A stretch of 33,748 bases of DNA from an uncultured Desulfobacterium sp. (GTDB taxonomy: Bacteria > Desulfobacterota > Desulfobacteria > Desulfobacterales > Desulfobacteraceae), in assembly GCA_937124525.1 (NCBI GenBank), contig CAKZLA010000042.1:1-33748 (forward strand). Direction: 5' to 3'. The notes under the pieces are model-generated. The model was not told the origin of the DNA and made no database searches. It worked only from the letters and a program-made list of their open reading frames with translations. Below are positions 15,126 through 23,272 of the stretch, piece after piece. The position numbers and the translations under genes are program-made. Each line of letters opens with the position of its first letter. Position 1 is the first letter of the stretch.

Positions 15126-15479
15126 TTAATCGCCCAATTCCTTTTGCAACCAGGATTTAACTTCTCCCTCCACGGCAAAAACTCCTTTATGCTGTCCAGA
15201 TGATTCCATAAATGTTTTTTCCAGACCTTTGGGAAGCCTCAGAGTGATAAGATCCTCAGAGTCAAACCCCCTGCGCCTGACCAGACTCACCAGGGGATGA
15301 GCTTTCCAGGTATTTATGACAAAATAAACGGTTTCGTTGTTAGAGTCCCTGGAGTTATAATAGGACAAATCCCGCAGAGGCCCCCATTCCAAATGCAGTG
15401 CAACTGCCTCCTCTGGTGTCATGTCCCAGTCAACTGCGTTCATGATGTTCAAATCTTTTTTTATATCTTCAAGTCTCAT
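15126..15479 (-). CDS. DVU0772-like conserved protein
   Basis: 117 residues resembling a small conserved family of sulfate reducers (DVU0772 type): NAVDWDMTPEEAVALHLEWGP, then VYFVINTWKAHPLVSLVRRRG and EDLITLRLPK. No catalytic motif, signal peptide or membrane segment is visible. Function unknown; presumably soluble. Excellent ribosome site (GGAGG, 8 nt before ATG). Monocistronic; its 3' end faces rubredoxin, so the two transcripts converge on the hairpins at 14961-15070. Confidence 0.65.
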   Translation of the reverse strand: MRLEDIKKDLNIMNAVDWDMTPEEAVALHLEWGPLRDLSYYNSRDSNNETVYFVINTWKAHPLVSLVRRRGFDSEDLITLRLPKGLEKTFMESSGQHKGVFAVEGEVKSWLQKELGD

Positions 15480-16266
15480 AGATCACACCTCCACGAATCT
15501 AAAATTCATCCCTTGCGTATTGGATGATAGTTGCCAGAATAACAAATATATAATGCAACATACATGCCATCCATGGAACGGGTATCATAGGGTCGATGAC
15601 CTTGTGGTTTAATTTTAACAATTGGAAACAAATGCTGTTATTCCAAATGGTTGAGATATATAAAAACATGTTTTCCGAATACTGACCCATCTTATGATCA
15701 ACCCTGCAATTCTAATTTTGACTAAAAATGCGGAGGAGTCAGGCGCTAATGAACACAAGTCTGAGTCATTTTTTCCACAGTCGATCCAAAAACTGGATCA
15801 TCAAGGGCAATATAACTATTTGCAGCATAGCAAGAGACACTATCGCCCCACTTCAAAGACACATTCATGTCTCAGCAAACTACAAACAACTTTGTTTTAT
15901 AATTTTCATAATGCCAGTGTGGCTTCCCATAAAATGCGGTTAAAGCACAGCCGTTCTTCCCTTCTGTTATTGGATGACATATGGCACCCCCACCCTCTTC
16001 ACGCAATATCCTTAATAAACAATTGCACTTTTTTACTTGAAAAAAATAAAAATCAGAGTAATGTGTTTTGGCTTGTACAAATAAAATCACATAGCAAATC
16101 GCTACACGGTGACCGACGACACGAGGCCGCCTAAAGGGCGGCGTGCTTGCTACCCGCGAGCTTACACGTTATGCTCTAACCTGAATTATTCATAACTTCA
16201 CTTTTTATTGTAAATTCAGAATGTGGTGAGAAATTGCATTCTTTTTAAATAGGGAAAAACAAAAGA
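15480..16266. other. 787-bp intergenic stretch without a supported gene
   Basis: AT-rich DNA. Open frames here lack ribosome sites and recognisable sequence. The only structured part is a GC-rich segment of about 90 bp at its right end (16090-16173, separate entry). It may be a graveyard of lost genes or an acquired segment boundary. No tRNA or insertion-sequence end was recognised. Confidence 0.5.
16090..16173 (+). repeat. GC-rich imperfect palindrome, attC-like layout
   Basis: Outer arms CATAGC (16090-16095) and GTTATG (16168-16173) pair with one G-T wobble. A short spacer follows, then TCGC/GCGA (16099-16102 / 16156-16159), and an inner hairpin GGCCGCC-TAAA-GGGCGGC with CACG/CGTG flanks. 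The outer-arm, spacer, inner-arm order and the GTTATGC right end recall integron attC sites. It lies 94 bp before the DUF169 gene. The left arm is a poor match to the attC consensus, so this stays a hypothesis. Confidence 0.35.
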
Positions 16267-17136
16267 ATGAATATTTTTAATAACCTCATAAAAAGACTTA
16301 TAAAGGCAATGGATGTTCCAAATCTTAAAATTCCTGCTGCCGGAGTCAGGATATTTAAGAAAAATGAAAAGGTTCCCAAAGAAGTACTGAAATATCAACT
16401 TGATGGAATTGCGATAACTTCCTGTCATGCAATAAGGACAACAATGCTGGGCGACGCTGTATATCTCACAATGGACAGTATAGGCTGTATCGCTGCAGCT
16501 ATAAGCTTGGGTCTTGTTGATAAAAATCAGTCCTCTCCTTTAAACGGATCGAGGGAATATACTGAAATTATGAAAAAAAGAAGTGGCAAAGGAGATTCTT
16601 TTATTCCTCCCTCCCCCCTTAAATTTACCGACGGCACGGTTTACGCTTGTAAGGAGTCAAAAAAAGAAGAATTTGCTTTATTTGGCAAAGATGATTCAGG
16701 AAGATATATAAAAAAAGAAATAGCCCGCCAGGCCGTGTCAGATATGCTTTCCTTGCAACCCCCTACAACACAAGGTGTATTCTATTTTCCTCCGAATTTT
16801 GAAGATACAGAAATTGTACCTGATGTCGTAACACTCTCTTTACGGCCTGTAGAACTATGCAGAATTATACAAGGTTATCAGTTCCTAACCGGAAAAAGAG
16901 TCAGGGCAGATGTAGGAGGAGTCAGGGCCGGATGTTCAGATTTAATTGTAAGACCGTACTTATTGGGAGAAATCAATTTTTCTCCCTATTGTGTGGGCGC
17001 AAGACTTATCGCAAGATTTGAGGGTGACAGAATGGGAATAGGGTTTCCATTTTCGTTTCTTGAAATTATAGTAAAAGGAACAGAAGAATCAAAAACCGGT
17101 TTCCCATTTCCTGAATATCCTGATGCCTGTGTATAA
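16267..17136 (+). CDS. DUF169 family protein
   Basis: 289 residues. The pattern fits DUF169 (uncharacterised, common in anaerobes and methanogens): an N-terminal VRIFKKNEKVPKE segment, the Cys-containing ITSCHAIRTTMLGDAVYLT, MDSIGCIAAAISLGL, VVTLSLRPVELCRIIQGYQFLTG, and the C-terminal GGVRAGCSDLIVRPYLLGEINFSPYCVGARL with ERMG-type GDRMGIGFPFSFL. Several conserved Cys suggest metal or cofactor binding. No experimentally proven function is known to me. Codons are much richer in A/T and AGA/AGG arginines than the surrounding genes, and the gene sits between two attC-like palindromes, which suggests acquisition. Start ATG with AGGG about 11 nt upstream. Confidence 0.65.
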   Translation: MNIFNNLIKRLIKAMDVPNLKIPAAGVRIFKKNEKVPKEVLKYQLDGIAITSCHAIRTTMLGDAVYLTMDSIGCIAAAISLGLVDKNQSSPLNGSREYTEIMKKRSGKGDSFIPPSPLKFTDGTVYACKESKKEEFALFGKDDSGRYIKKEIARQAVSDMLSLQPPTTQGVFYFPPNFEDTEIVPDVVTLSLRPVELCRIIQGYQFLTGKRVRADVGGVRAGCSDLIVRPYLLGEINFSPYCVGARLIARFEGDRMGIGFPFSFLEIIVKGTEESKTGFPFPEYPDACV

Positions 17137-17166
17137 AGTTACGAATATATTTAAAATAAAAAAACA

Positions 17167-17295
17167 GGGTTTGGTCATAAGCTGGGCCACTATGCGGGAT
17201 ACAAAACTTTGCTCATCGTAAACTACTGTAATAACTAAATATAGTTCTTACCATTAAAATTCCATTACAAAATGGCCGACGTTATGACCAAGCCC
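17167..17295 (+). repeat. Dispersed palindrome family E, copy 1 (129 bp, attC-like)
   Basis: Left arm GGGTTTGGTCATAA (17167-17180), unpaired GCTG, then GGCCA (17185-17189); right arm TGGCC (17273-17277), GACG, TTATGACCAAGCCC (17282-17295). The arms pair over 14 bp (one G-T) plus 5 bp with a symmetrical internal loop. Compared with copy 2 (22683-22813) the arms carry compensating changes (GGTCATAA/TTATGACC versus GGTTCTAA/TTAGAACC). It begins 31 bp after the DUF169 stop. Confidence 0.65.
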
Positions 17296-17461
17296 AAAAA
17301 ACATAAATAAATTCGTTTACGATTTTCATGCTTGTTTGTCGTTCTATATGAAATTAGGTCCAAATGCTGTAATGATTAGAGTTTCAATTTTAGTTGTGGC
17401 AGGTCAGTATCCTAATACGGTCTCCCGTGGCAGTTATATCGAATACGGTGGTCTGGGTATT

Positions 17462-17540
17462 TTAGATTCTTATCCTTGATTTTCGTATTGTTTTGGCAAG
17501 AGAATCAGAAAATCTTCTTGGTTCTGGCTTGTCCAGGTTA
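17462..17540 (-). repeat. Dispersed repeat family A, copy 3 (inverted)
   Basis: 79-bp copy in opposite orientation to copies 1 and 2, running from TTAGATTCTTATCC to GTCCAGGTTA on the plus strand. It lies in the 609-bp gap between DUF169 and the TauE/SafE gene, which also holds family E copy 1 (17167-17295) and a GC-rich leader (17626-17725) with pairing ATTGC/GCAAT and CCGG/CCGG segments. Confidence 0.65.
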
Positions 17541-17745
17541 GGATTATTGAAATTACGGTTATTGAGTAAATAAGGGCAAAGCAAGATTTTTTGTCAAAAG
17601 ATGTTTATGGAACAAGCGCATAACAAACCGGTAGGGCGGATTGCCAATTAGTCGCAATTCTTTTTGTGTCACACCGGGGCAGTCAGCGGCAACCCGGCAA
17701 CCTCTCGCCGGTAACGGTATACCTTTAGAAATAAAAGAATGTTCA

Positions 17746-18741
17746 ATGAATAAAAATAACAACTATTTACCATACATAATACTCGCGATTGTTTCCGTAT
17801 TATGGGTAATTATGTTTCCCTATTTCCGTGAAGACTTTCTCACTCAGTTCTATTATATGCCTTTTCTCGGAATAATTGGTGCGACAGTAGCCAATACAAC
17901 TCCTGCAGCAGCAGGGATTGTATACTTTCCCATTCTGACCAAACTACAGATAGACCCTGTGACAGCGGTTCAGTTCAGCATGATCATTCAGGCTTACGGT
18001 ATGGGATTGGGATCATTAAGATGGCTTATTGTCAATAAGAGACTTTTTATAGTAAATGTAATTCCCATATGTTTGGTCGGTGGCGTTGCCGGTGTTTTTA
18101 TCAGTACCGTTTTTGTACCCATTGACAATCCCGCAGTCCTGACGCTGATATTCAATATCATTGCTTTTGGATGTACCCAGGTTATTTTCTTTTCGATTCT
18201 CTTCAAACATAAATATCCGAACATTAGTATTAAACTAACTCTCAACAGTATATCGATTCTTCTTTTTTTCTCGTTGCTGGGAGGGCTTATTACAGGCTGG
18301 ATAGGATTCGGCATTGATACCATGTTTTACTTTATCCTGACGGTTGTGTTTAAAATAAATCCCGCCATATCTATTGTTACAAGCATTTTTCTTATGGCTG
18401 CTGTCTCTTTTGCGGGAACCCTGCTGAATATTATTTTCAACGAAATCCCTTATTCCCTTTGGTATTCGGCTATTCCAGGTGTTACCATTGCGAGCCTGTT
18501 TCTTGCTGCATACCTTGCTACAAAAATCGGGGCAAAGAATGTGCTTATACTGTTCACCACAATTCTGAGTATCGATTTTTTCATGACCCTGTGGACCCAG
18601 CATGTGATACCGATGAGCCAGGCCATCAGAATGATGGTAACCTATATTCTTATTGTCTACTTGCTTTTTATCCATGTAAAAATATTCAAACAAAGTTACA
18701 AGCAAATCAATGTTGATCTCGGAGAATTCAAAAAAAGGTGA
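17746..18741 (+). CDS. TauE/SafE (TSUP) family anion permease
   Basis: 331-residue polytopic membrane protein with about eight hydrophobic helices in two halves. The family pattern is visible: first half GIIGATVANTTPAAAGIVYFPILTK, second half LFFSLLGGLITGWIGFGIDTMFYFIL, the repeated loop-helix typical of TSUP proteins. Members move sulfite, sulfonates, sulfoacetate or other small anions, usually outward. The substrate cannot be assigned here, but a sulfur oxyanion is plausible in a sulfate reducer. ATG 17746 was chosen over an in-frame ATG at 17641, whose extra 35 residues are non-hydrophobic and lie in a structured GC-rich leader. AT-rich codon use as in the DUF169 gene. No partner gene adjoins it. 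Confidence 0.85.
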   Translation: MNKNNNYLPYIILAIVSVLWVIMFPYFREDFLTQFYYMPFLGIIGATVANTTPAAAGIVYFPILTKLQIDPVTAVQFSMIIQAYGMGLGSLRWLIVNKRLFIVNVIPICLVGGVAGVFISTVFVPIDNPAVLTLIFNIIAFGCTQVIFFSILFKHKYPNISIKLTLNSISILLFFSLLGGLITGWIGFGIDTMFYFILTVVFKINPAISIVTSIFLMAAVSFAGTLLNIIFNEIPYSLWYSAIPGVTIASLFLAAYLATKIGAKNVLILFTTILSIDFFMTLWTQHVIPMSQAIRMMVTYILIVYLLFIHVKIFKQSYKQINVDLGEFKKR

Positions 18742-18772
18742 CAGCAAAGCTACAACCGCTATACCAGTAAAT

Positions 18773-18801
18773 TCAGCGGATGCAAAGAGCCGCGCCGCTG
18801 A
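18773..18801. other. Small hairpin after the TauE/SafE gene
   Basis: TCAGCGG (18773-18779) / CCGCTGA (18795-18801), a perfect 7-bp inverted repeat 32 bp after the stop codon. No T-run follows, so it may be a processing or weak termination structure. Confidence 0.35.
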
Positions 18802-18810
18802 TTAATTCAG

Positions 18811-18869
18811 TACAGTCTTTTGGGAAAATTCCCTGCAAATGGGGAGTGCTCAAAGAAAGTATAAAATGA
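18811..18869 (+). repeat. Dispersed repeat family B, copy 2 (without intact arms)
   Basis: About 57 bp alignable with the centre of copy 1 (5846-5902), best at CAAATGGGGAGTGCTCAAAGAAAGTATAAA. The perfect 16-bp arms of copy 1 are not preserved here. It lies between the TauE/SafE gene and the convergent DHH gene. Confidence 0.5.
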
Positions 18870-18893
18870 AAAAAGCAGGTCTAATTGGGGCAA

Positions 18894-19877
18894 TTATTCA
18901 AACTTGATCCCGGCATACTTTTCCACCTGATCAACCACCCATTGGCTGATCCCCTTTTCATCCGGCACCTCTTTTTCAAGCTCCGTCATCTGGATCTCCA
19001 CCCGGGCCATGGTACGGTGACCTCCGGCGGAGCCCAAATGGGAGAATGCCTCTTTTACAGTATTTCCAGCACTCTTGCGCAGGCCGTCATTGCGAATAAT
19101 AATCACCAATTTTTCATCATAAATTCCTGAAATAATACTCCAGTTGACAGAATTAATGCGCATGAAAAAATCCGCTACAATGACGCACTGATCTGGATTT
19201 TCAATACTGCCGGTGTGGGAATAAACCCGATGGTTGATGATTCTCTTTTGTTTAATGGCATGACCGATAAACTCAAGATCTGTCTCCTTGAACTCCGCCT
19301 GTTCAATGCGGGCCATGACACAGGTGTTGGCAAATTGATAAAGATACTGAAAGGCCCTTACATCCTCCATGGCCGTCTGGCGTAAAAACCCCCCGGTATC
19401 TGTTTTAATTCCCAGTAAAAGGGCCGTGGCAAGCTTTTGGGAGGGTTTGACACCGGCTGCTTTAAGATATTCCGTCATCATGGAGGAACAGGCCCCGTAG
19501 TCAGAACGGATATCATTAAAAGTACCGGAATCACAGGACAGGGGGTGGTGATCAATGATGGCATCATACCGGAACATGGCAAAACATTCATGGTGATCCG
19601 GCTGGGAATCCACCACCACAAACCGGTCAAAGGCCTTTTCATCCACCTCATCAATGTGGATCATCTCAAGATCCAGCACCCGGATCATGGTGAGATTGTC
19701 CGGGCGACTCATCTCATTGAAATAAGTAATCACCACACTGGTCACCTTTCTCCAAAGCAATCGCTTCACTGCCATGGCACTGGCCATGGCATCGGGGTCT
19801 GCATTGATGATGATCAACACGTTATTTTCTTTGGAAAAAAGGGATAATAATTTTTCAAGCCTTTGGATATTCGTCAT
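18894..19877 (-). CDS. DHH-family phosphoesterase (NrnA-like)
   Basis: Two-domain DHH/DHHA1 protein, 327 aa. Motif I is NADPDAMASA (25-34) with Asp27 and Asp29; the His usually found two residues before the Asn is Ile23. Motif II is VVDSQPDHHE (88-97), motif III IIDHHPLS (107-114), motif IV GIKTDTGGF (156-164), and the DHHA1 substrate loop is GSAGGHRTMARVEI (292-305) in place of GGGHxxAAG. Relatives degrade oligoribonucleotides, pAp or cyclic dinucleotides with Mn. Loss of one metal-binding His makes strict NrnA activity uncertain. The start lies inside the end of the upstream membrane protein gene (23-bp overlap), so translation is coupled to it. Confidence 0.85.
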   Translation of the reverse strand: MTNIQRLEKLLSLFSKENNVLIIINADPDAMASAMAVKRLLWRKVTSVVITYFNEMSRPDNLTMIRVLDLEMIHIDEVDEKAFDRFVVVDSQPDHHECFAMFRYDAIIDHHPLSCDSGTFNDIRSDYGACSSMMTEYLKAAGVKPSQKLATALLLGIKTDTGGFLRQTAMEDVRAFQYLYQFANTCVMARIEQAEFKETDLEFIGHAIKQKRIINHRVYSHTGSIENPDQCVIVADFFMRINSVNWSIISGIYDEKLVIIIRNDGLRKSAGNTVKEAFSHLGSAGGHRTMARVEIQMTELEKEVPDEKGISQWVVDQVEKYAGIKFE

Positions 19878-20970
19878 TTAAAGCTCTCCTATCCTTACTG
19901 AAAAACAGGGTAAACACGATGAAAATATAACACATCACCGCAAGGATGGATATTAATGCATAATGTGTACCCAGGGGAGCCAGCACCAGGGCCGTGAGCC
20001 AGTGCACAGCAATGACCACACCGGAATGCAGTCGAATGGGAAAATCCCGAAACCGACAGATCACGGCAAGACCACACAAATTCCAGCCATAAAGGGAGGC
20101 AAAGGTGTGGAGTCTGAGCAACCACCGGGTGTTTTCGTGGCTGTATCCCGGAGACATCTGGAAAAATATATAAACAATCCCGGAAATAGCCGTCATAATT
20201 AGAAAACCGATGCCCGAAGAGAGAAATTCCTTTTGCTGCATCTTCTGCCCATAGCGTACATAAAGGGCCAGTACGGTCACCACGGCAACGAAAAGGGCCA
20301 GGGTCACAGCGATCTGGGGATAAAACCGCTCAAACAATATAAACATAAAAAAGATAATCACTCCCAGGTTGATGGTCCAGAAGCAGATCACCGATAAAAT
20401 CCCGGTGCGGGAGGCCCCGTTCTGACGAATCATGGAAAAAATAACAGACAATGTGATCAGGGAAAGGGGAAAAGAAAACCCAAGAAAAAAGGTATTAAGT
20501 ACCAATTTTTCCATGGTGACCACATGGAGGTACTCATTATTTATTATAACAACGGTGGACATGAGAAGTCCAATGGACAGGCACAGCAAAGACGCCTGGT
20601 GAAATTTGGCAGACACCGGCTCCCTAAGGGAGAAAAAATTCCATGGCAAAATGCTGAATCTTTCAATTCTTAAACTTTCCACAATGGAGGCAAGGCCCAG
20701 AGAGATGAAAATAACCAGGGGATACATATTTAAAAAGGCAAACAAGGCATAAAAAAGGGATGACACCAGAAAGATAATGGTGCGGGGGGAAAGCTTGCCA
20801 GTTCCCTCTGTGAAATAGAGGAGAATGGTGCCACCGGTGCAAAGATTAAACAAAAAAATGTGAAGGCGTTCAAAATCATACTGTTCCAAGGGGAAATAGA
20901 CGCCGGCATAGCCAAAAATAAGGGCCATGATCATCATTATGGCAAAAAAAAGTTTTAACATTGGGTTCAT
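19855..20970 (-). CDS. Polytopic membrane protein of unknown function
   Basis: 371 residues with about ten to eleven hydrophobic helices and almost no loops longer than 20 residues. Not recognised. Histidines occur inside or beside helices (RLHTFASLYGWN, VIAVHWLTALVLAPLGTH, NNEYLHVVTMEKL), which could be heme or metal ligands as in heme-copper or NnrS-like proteins, but no diagnostic motif is complete. It is the promoter-proximal gene of a two-gene unit with the DHH phosphoesterase, whose start it overlaps by 23 bp. ATG start with AGGAG about 11 nt upstream; a Met three residues later is an alternative. The 216-bp gap upstream (20971-21186) has no gene. Confidence 0.6.
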   Translation of the reverse strand: MNPMLKLFFAIMMIMALIFGYAGVYFPLEQYDFERLHIFLFNLCTGGTILLYFTEGTGKLSPRTIIFLVSSLFYALFAFLNMYPLVIFISLGLASIVESLRIERFSILPWNFFSLREPVSAKFHQASLLCLSIGLLMSTVVIINNEYLHVVTMEKLVLNTFFLGFSFPLSLITLSVIFSMIRQNGASRTGILSVICFWTINLGVIIFFMFILFERFYPQIAVTLALFVAVVTVLALYVRYGQKMQQKEFLSSGIGFLIMTAISGIVYIFFQMSPGYSHENTRWLLRLHTFASLYGWNLCGLAVICRFRDFPIRLHSGVVIAVHWLTALVLAPLGTHYALISILAVMCYIFIVFTLFFSKDRRALNDEYPKA

Positions 20971-21186
20971 TTATTTTTTATCTCCTGGATTGTATCCATT
21001 GGTTTTAGATAATACAGCCCGGCGTAAGTTGCCTGGTCTGCTGATTTTTTTGTGCTGAAAATTTATATATCAGTATAAAAAGAATCATATACTTAGTGTA
21101 AAAAGAGGCTCCAATAAACGTAACAGACTTCATGATAGCCCTACTGGCAGGTTGATAGGTTGATGGTTTTGGGAAATGGCCAGTTT

Positions 21187-22563
21187 TTAAGCATGCTGTT
21201 GTTTTCCCATCACGTGGGCCAGGGCCTGGTGAAGGGTATTGTGTTTAAAATTATAACCGTAAACCATGAGTTTTTCCGGTTTCACACGGGTACTGGCCAA
21301 AAGCACCTCCTGCCCCATTTTACCCCAGGCAAGTTTCACAGCCCAGGCCGGGATTCTAAAGGGGGTGGGACGACGCAATACCTCTCCCATGGTTGTGGTA
21401 AACTCGGCATTGGTAACAGGATGGGGAGAGACAAAGTTCACCGGCCCCTGGATACGCCGATTGTTGATCACATGGTGCATGGCATAGATCAGATCGTCCA
21501 TGCTGATCCAGCTCAGATACTGATCCCCCGAAGCAATGGATGCCCCCAGCCCCATGAGAAAGGGGGGCATCAATTTTTCCAAAATACCGCCATTGGGGCT
21601 TAAGACCACACCAATACGGGCATACACCGTACGAATTCCCGATCCTTCCACCATTTCTGCTGCCTGTTCCCAGTCGGCGCACACCCGGGAGATAAACAGA
21701 TCCCCAGGACCGCAGGCATCATTGACAACGGTTTCACCCAGATCCCCATAATAACCGGTGGCAGATGCGGAGATAAACAACTCAGGTTTGTCTGGAAGGG
21801 CCATAATGGTTTTTGCAATAAGACCTGTGGAGAGATTGCGACTTTGAACAATCTGTTCTTTGCGCCGGAGGGACCACCGCCCCGAAGCAATGTGGTACCC
21901 GTTAAGGTTAATCACCACATCAATTTTTCCTGCGGGGGTAAGATCCAAAACCCCTGTGTAAGGATTCCAGAAGATCTCATCCGGCCCCTGGGGGGGACGT
22001 CTCACCAGTCGGATCACCCGGTGCCCGCCGGTGGTGAAAAAAGGGATCAGGGCCTTGCCCACCGGGCCACCAGCACCGGATATCACAATGGTGAGAGGGC
22101 CAGTCCCTTTTTTATGGGCTTCAAGGTCGTTGTTCATAACCGTATGCCGATAGGAAAACATCCGATGCAGCTCCCTTTCCACCATGGCAGCCCATTTTGG
22201 GGGCAGGTGAATGGGCAGTTGATATTGCACCCTGTCCTCCAGGCAGGAAAATGTGTTTCCCCGGGGATGGAACAAATGGGTGTGAATCCACTGGGAAAAG
22301 GGCCCTTTGACCATGCGGTCCTGGAAATAATCGTTTTTGGCATACCCTATGTGTTCCGCCTGGGTTTTCATGGAAAACCCGGGGGCGCAAAGATCCATCT
22401 CCACGGTGGCACCGGTTTTAATTCCACCGGTTTTACGAATATTTTTCATGACCACCCACGGTGGGGTGAGACGTTCCAGGGCACCTGGGCGTTCATGCCA
22501 GGCAAAGGCTTTCTCCACCGGAACTGCCATATCTGTTTTTCTGACAAACCATTTTTTTGTCAC
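21187..22563 (-). CDS. SRPBCC domain fused to TIGR01777-type NAD-dependent epimerase
   Basis: Residues 1 to about 145 form a START/SRPBCC ligand-binding domain (AWHERPGALERLTPPWV, GFSMKTQAEHIGY, FHPRGNTFSCLEDRVQY). From about 155 a Rossmann-fold extended SDR of the TIGR01777/SDR39U1 family follows: ISGAGGPVGKALIPFF, VINLNGYHIASGRWS, SASATGYYGDLGE, RIGVVLSPNGGIL, QYLSWISMDDLI, GPVNFVSPHPVTNAEF, and the C-terminal DUF1731 part FRIPAWAVKLAWGKMGQEVLLAS. Such fusions are known; the substrate is unknown. GTG at 22563 was chosen as start because AGGAG lies 6 nt upstream; a TTG at 22605 has no such site. 458 aa. Monocistronic, minus strand. Confidence 0.88.
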   Translation of the reverse strand: MTKKWFVRKTDMAVPVEKAFAWHERPGALERLTPPWVVMKNIRKTGGIKTGATVEMDLCAPGFSMKTQAEHIGYAKNDYFQDRMVKGPFSQWIHTHLFHPRGNTFSCLEDRVQYQLPIHLPPKWAAMVERELHRMFSYRHTVMNNDLEAHKKGTGPLTIVISGAGGPVGKALIPFFTTGGHRVIRLVRRPPQGPDEIFWNPYTGVLDLTPAGKIDVVINLNGYHIASGRWSLRRKEQIVQSRNLSTGLIAKTIMALPDKPELFISASATGYYGDLGETVVNDACGPGDLFISRVCADWEQAAEMVEGSGIRTVYARIGVVLSPNGGILEKLMPPFLMGLGASIASGDQYLSWISMDDLIYAMHHVINNRRIQGPVNFVSPHPVTNAEFTTTMGEVLRRPTPFRIPAWAVKLAWGKMGQEVLLASTRVKPEKLMVYGYNFKHNTLHQALAHVMGKQQHA

Positions 22564-22625
22564 AGAACTCTCCTGAAAGCTTTGGTTGTGATACTTGATG
22601 ATCAAATTTTTAGCTGAAAAAGCAA

Positions 22626-22653
22626 GTACTGGTTACTGGGTTCTGGATACTGT
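22626..22653. repeat. Degenerate heptamer tract
   Basis: Four contiguous 7-mers, GTACTGG TTACTGG GTTCTGG ATACTGT, the third identical to the complement of the CCCAGAA tract at 8111-8164. Located just upstream of the SRPBCC/TIGR01777 gene at the edge of a repeat-filled 709-bp gap. Confidence 0.6.
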
Positions 22654-22682
22654 GTGTTAACCACCTTACTTTTCTAATTATT

Positions 22683-22813
22683 GGGCTTGGTTCTAAGCTC
22701 GGCCACTTTTGACAGCGCAGATCAGATAGCAACAATTAAATAACTGAAATTTAACATTATATTTAATTGTCGATTGTTTGGTGCATATCCACTGGCCGAC
22801 GTTAGAACCAACC
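22683..22813 (+). repeat. Dispersed palindrome family E, copy 2 (131 bp, attC-like)
   Basis: Left arm TTGGTTCTAA (22687-22696), spacer GCT, CGGCCA (22700-22705); right arm TGGCCG (22793-22798), ACG, TTAGAACCAA (22802-22811). An inner perfect 11-bp stem ACAATTAAATA (22732-22742) / TATTTAATTGT (22760-22770) extends the fold. Shares TGGCCGACGTTA and TAAGCT.GGCCACT with copy 1, with covarying outer arms. No gene ends just upstream in this orientation. Confidence 0.65.
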
Positions 22814-23036
22814 TCTAATTTTTGTATGACAGACAAATCTGCCATGCATGTTACATCGGCATATATCCGAAAAGGATCAGCCAAAAAACTTAACCATCAT
22901 CTGATAGAAATATTATGTTCCCGAGTATTTATCAAGTATCATTTTTTATACTCAACATTCCCGTTCCGGTCAGGGCAGCCGTTGGGGCGGCATTATGCCA
23001 TTTTCAATATTGTTGTATTCTTGGCAGACATGGGAG

Positions 23037-23145
23037 GTAAATATTCGGCCAGAACCCCATCTTCACCTGCTTCATGCTACGCAATCTCAAATAGGCGAAT
23101 ATGGGCCATTGGTCAAACATTTACATTATCAACCCGAATATTTAC
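23037..23145. repeat. Dispersed repeat family C, copy 2
   Basis: 109-bp copy with the same perfect 12-bp ends as copy 1, GTAAATATTCGG (23037-23048) and CCGAATATTTAC (23134-23145), and shared inner blocks CATGCTACGCA, CGAATATGGG and CAAACATTTACATT. Inner nested pairing CCCCAT..TTCACCT / AGGCGAAT.ATGGG is also possible. It is 128 bp upstream of the RND efflux operon. The stretch 22814-23036 between E and C has no recognised gene. Confidence 0.65.
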
Positions 23146-23272
23146 CATGGGAAGCTCATTAAATCTTAATAAATGGCATGTTAGTTGCTTTATTCTAAAC
23201 TCTTTGATAAAAACGTGAAAACTAAAAGGATGGAAGAATTACGCCATTTCCACAAAAAAAAGATATACACCC

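Noticed and set aside
15980..15996. Second RpoN promoter starting with TGGCAC
   Set aside because: The -12 half (TTGC) is missing at the required spacing.
15694..16134. 146-codon open frame in the gap before DUF169
   Set aside because: No ribosome site, low-complexity His/Ser-rich product, not recognisable, and competing frames overlap it.
22683..22813. Integron cassette boundary next to the SRPBCC/TIGR01777 gene
   Set aside because: The adjacent gene is on the opposite strand and reads away from the palindrome, unlike a cassette; only the palindrome itself is reported.
22778..23218. 146-codon open frame upstream of the RND operon
   Set aside because: It runs through family E and family C repeats and lacks a ribosome site; its apparent coding length is incidental.
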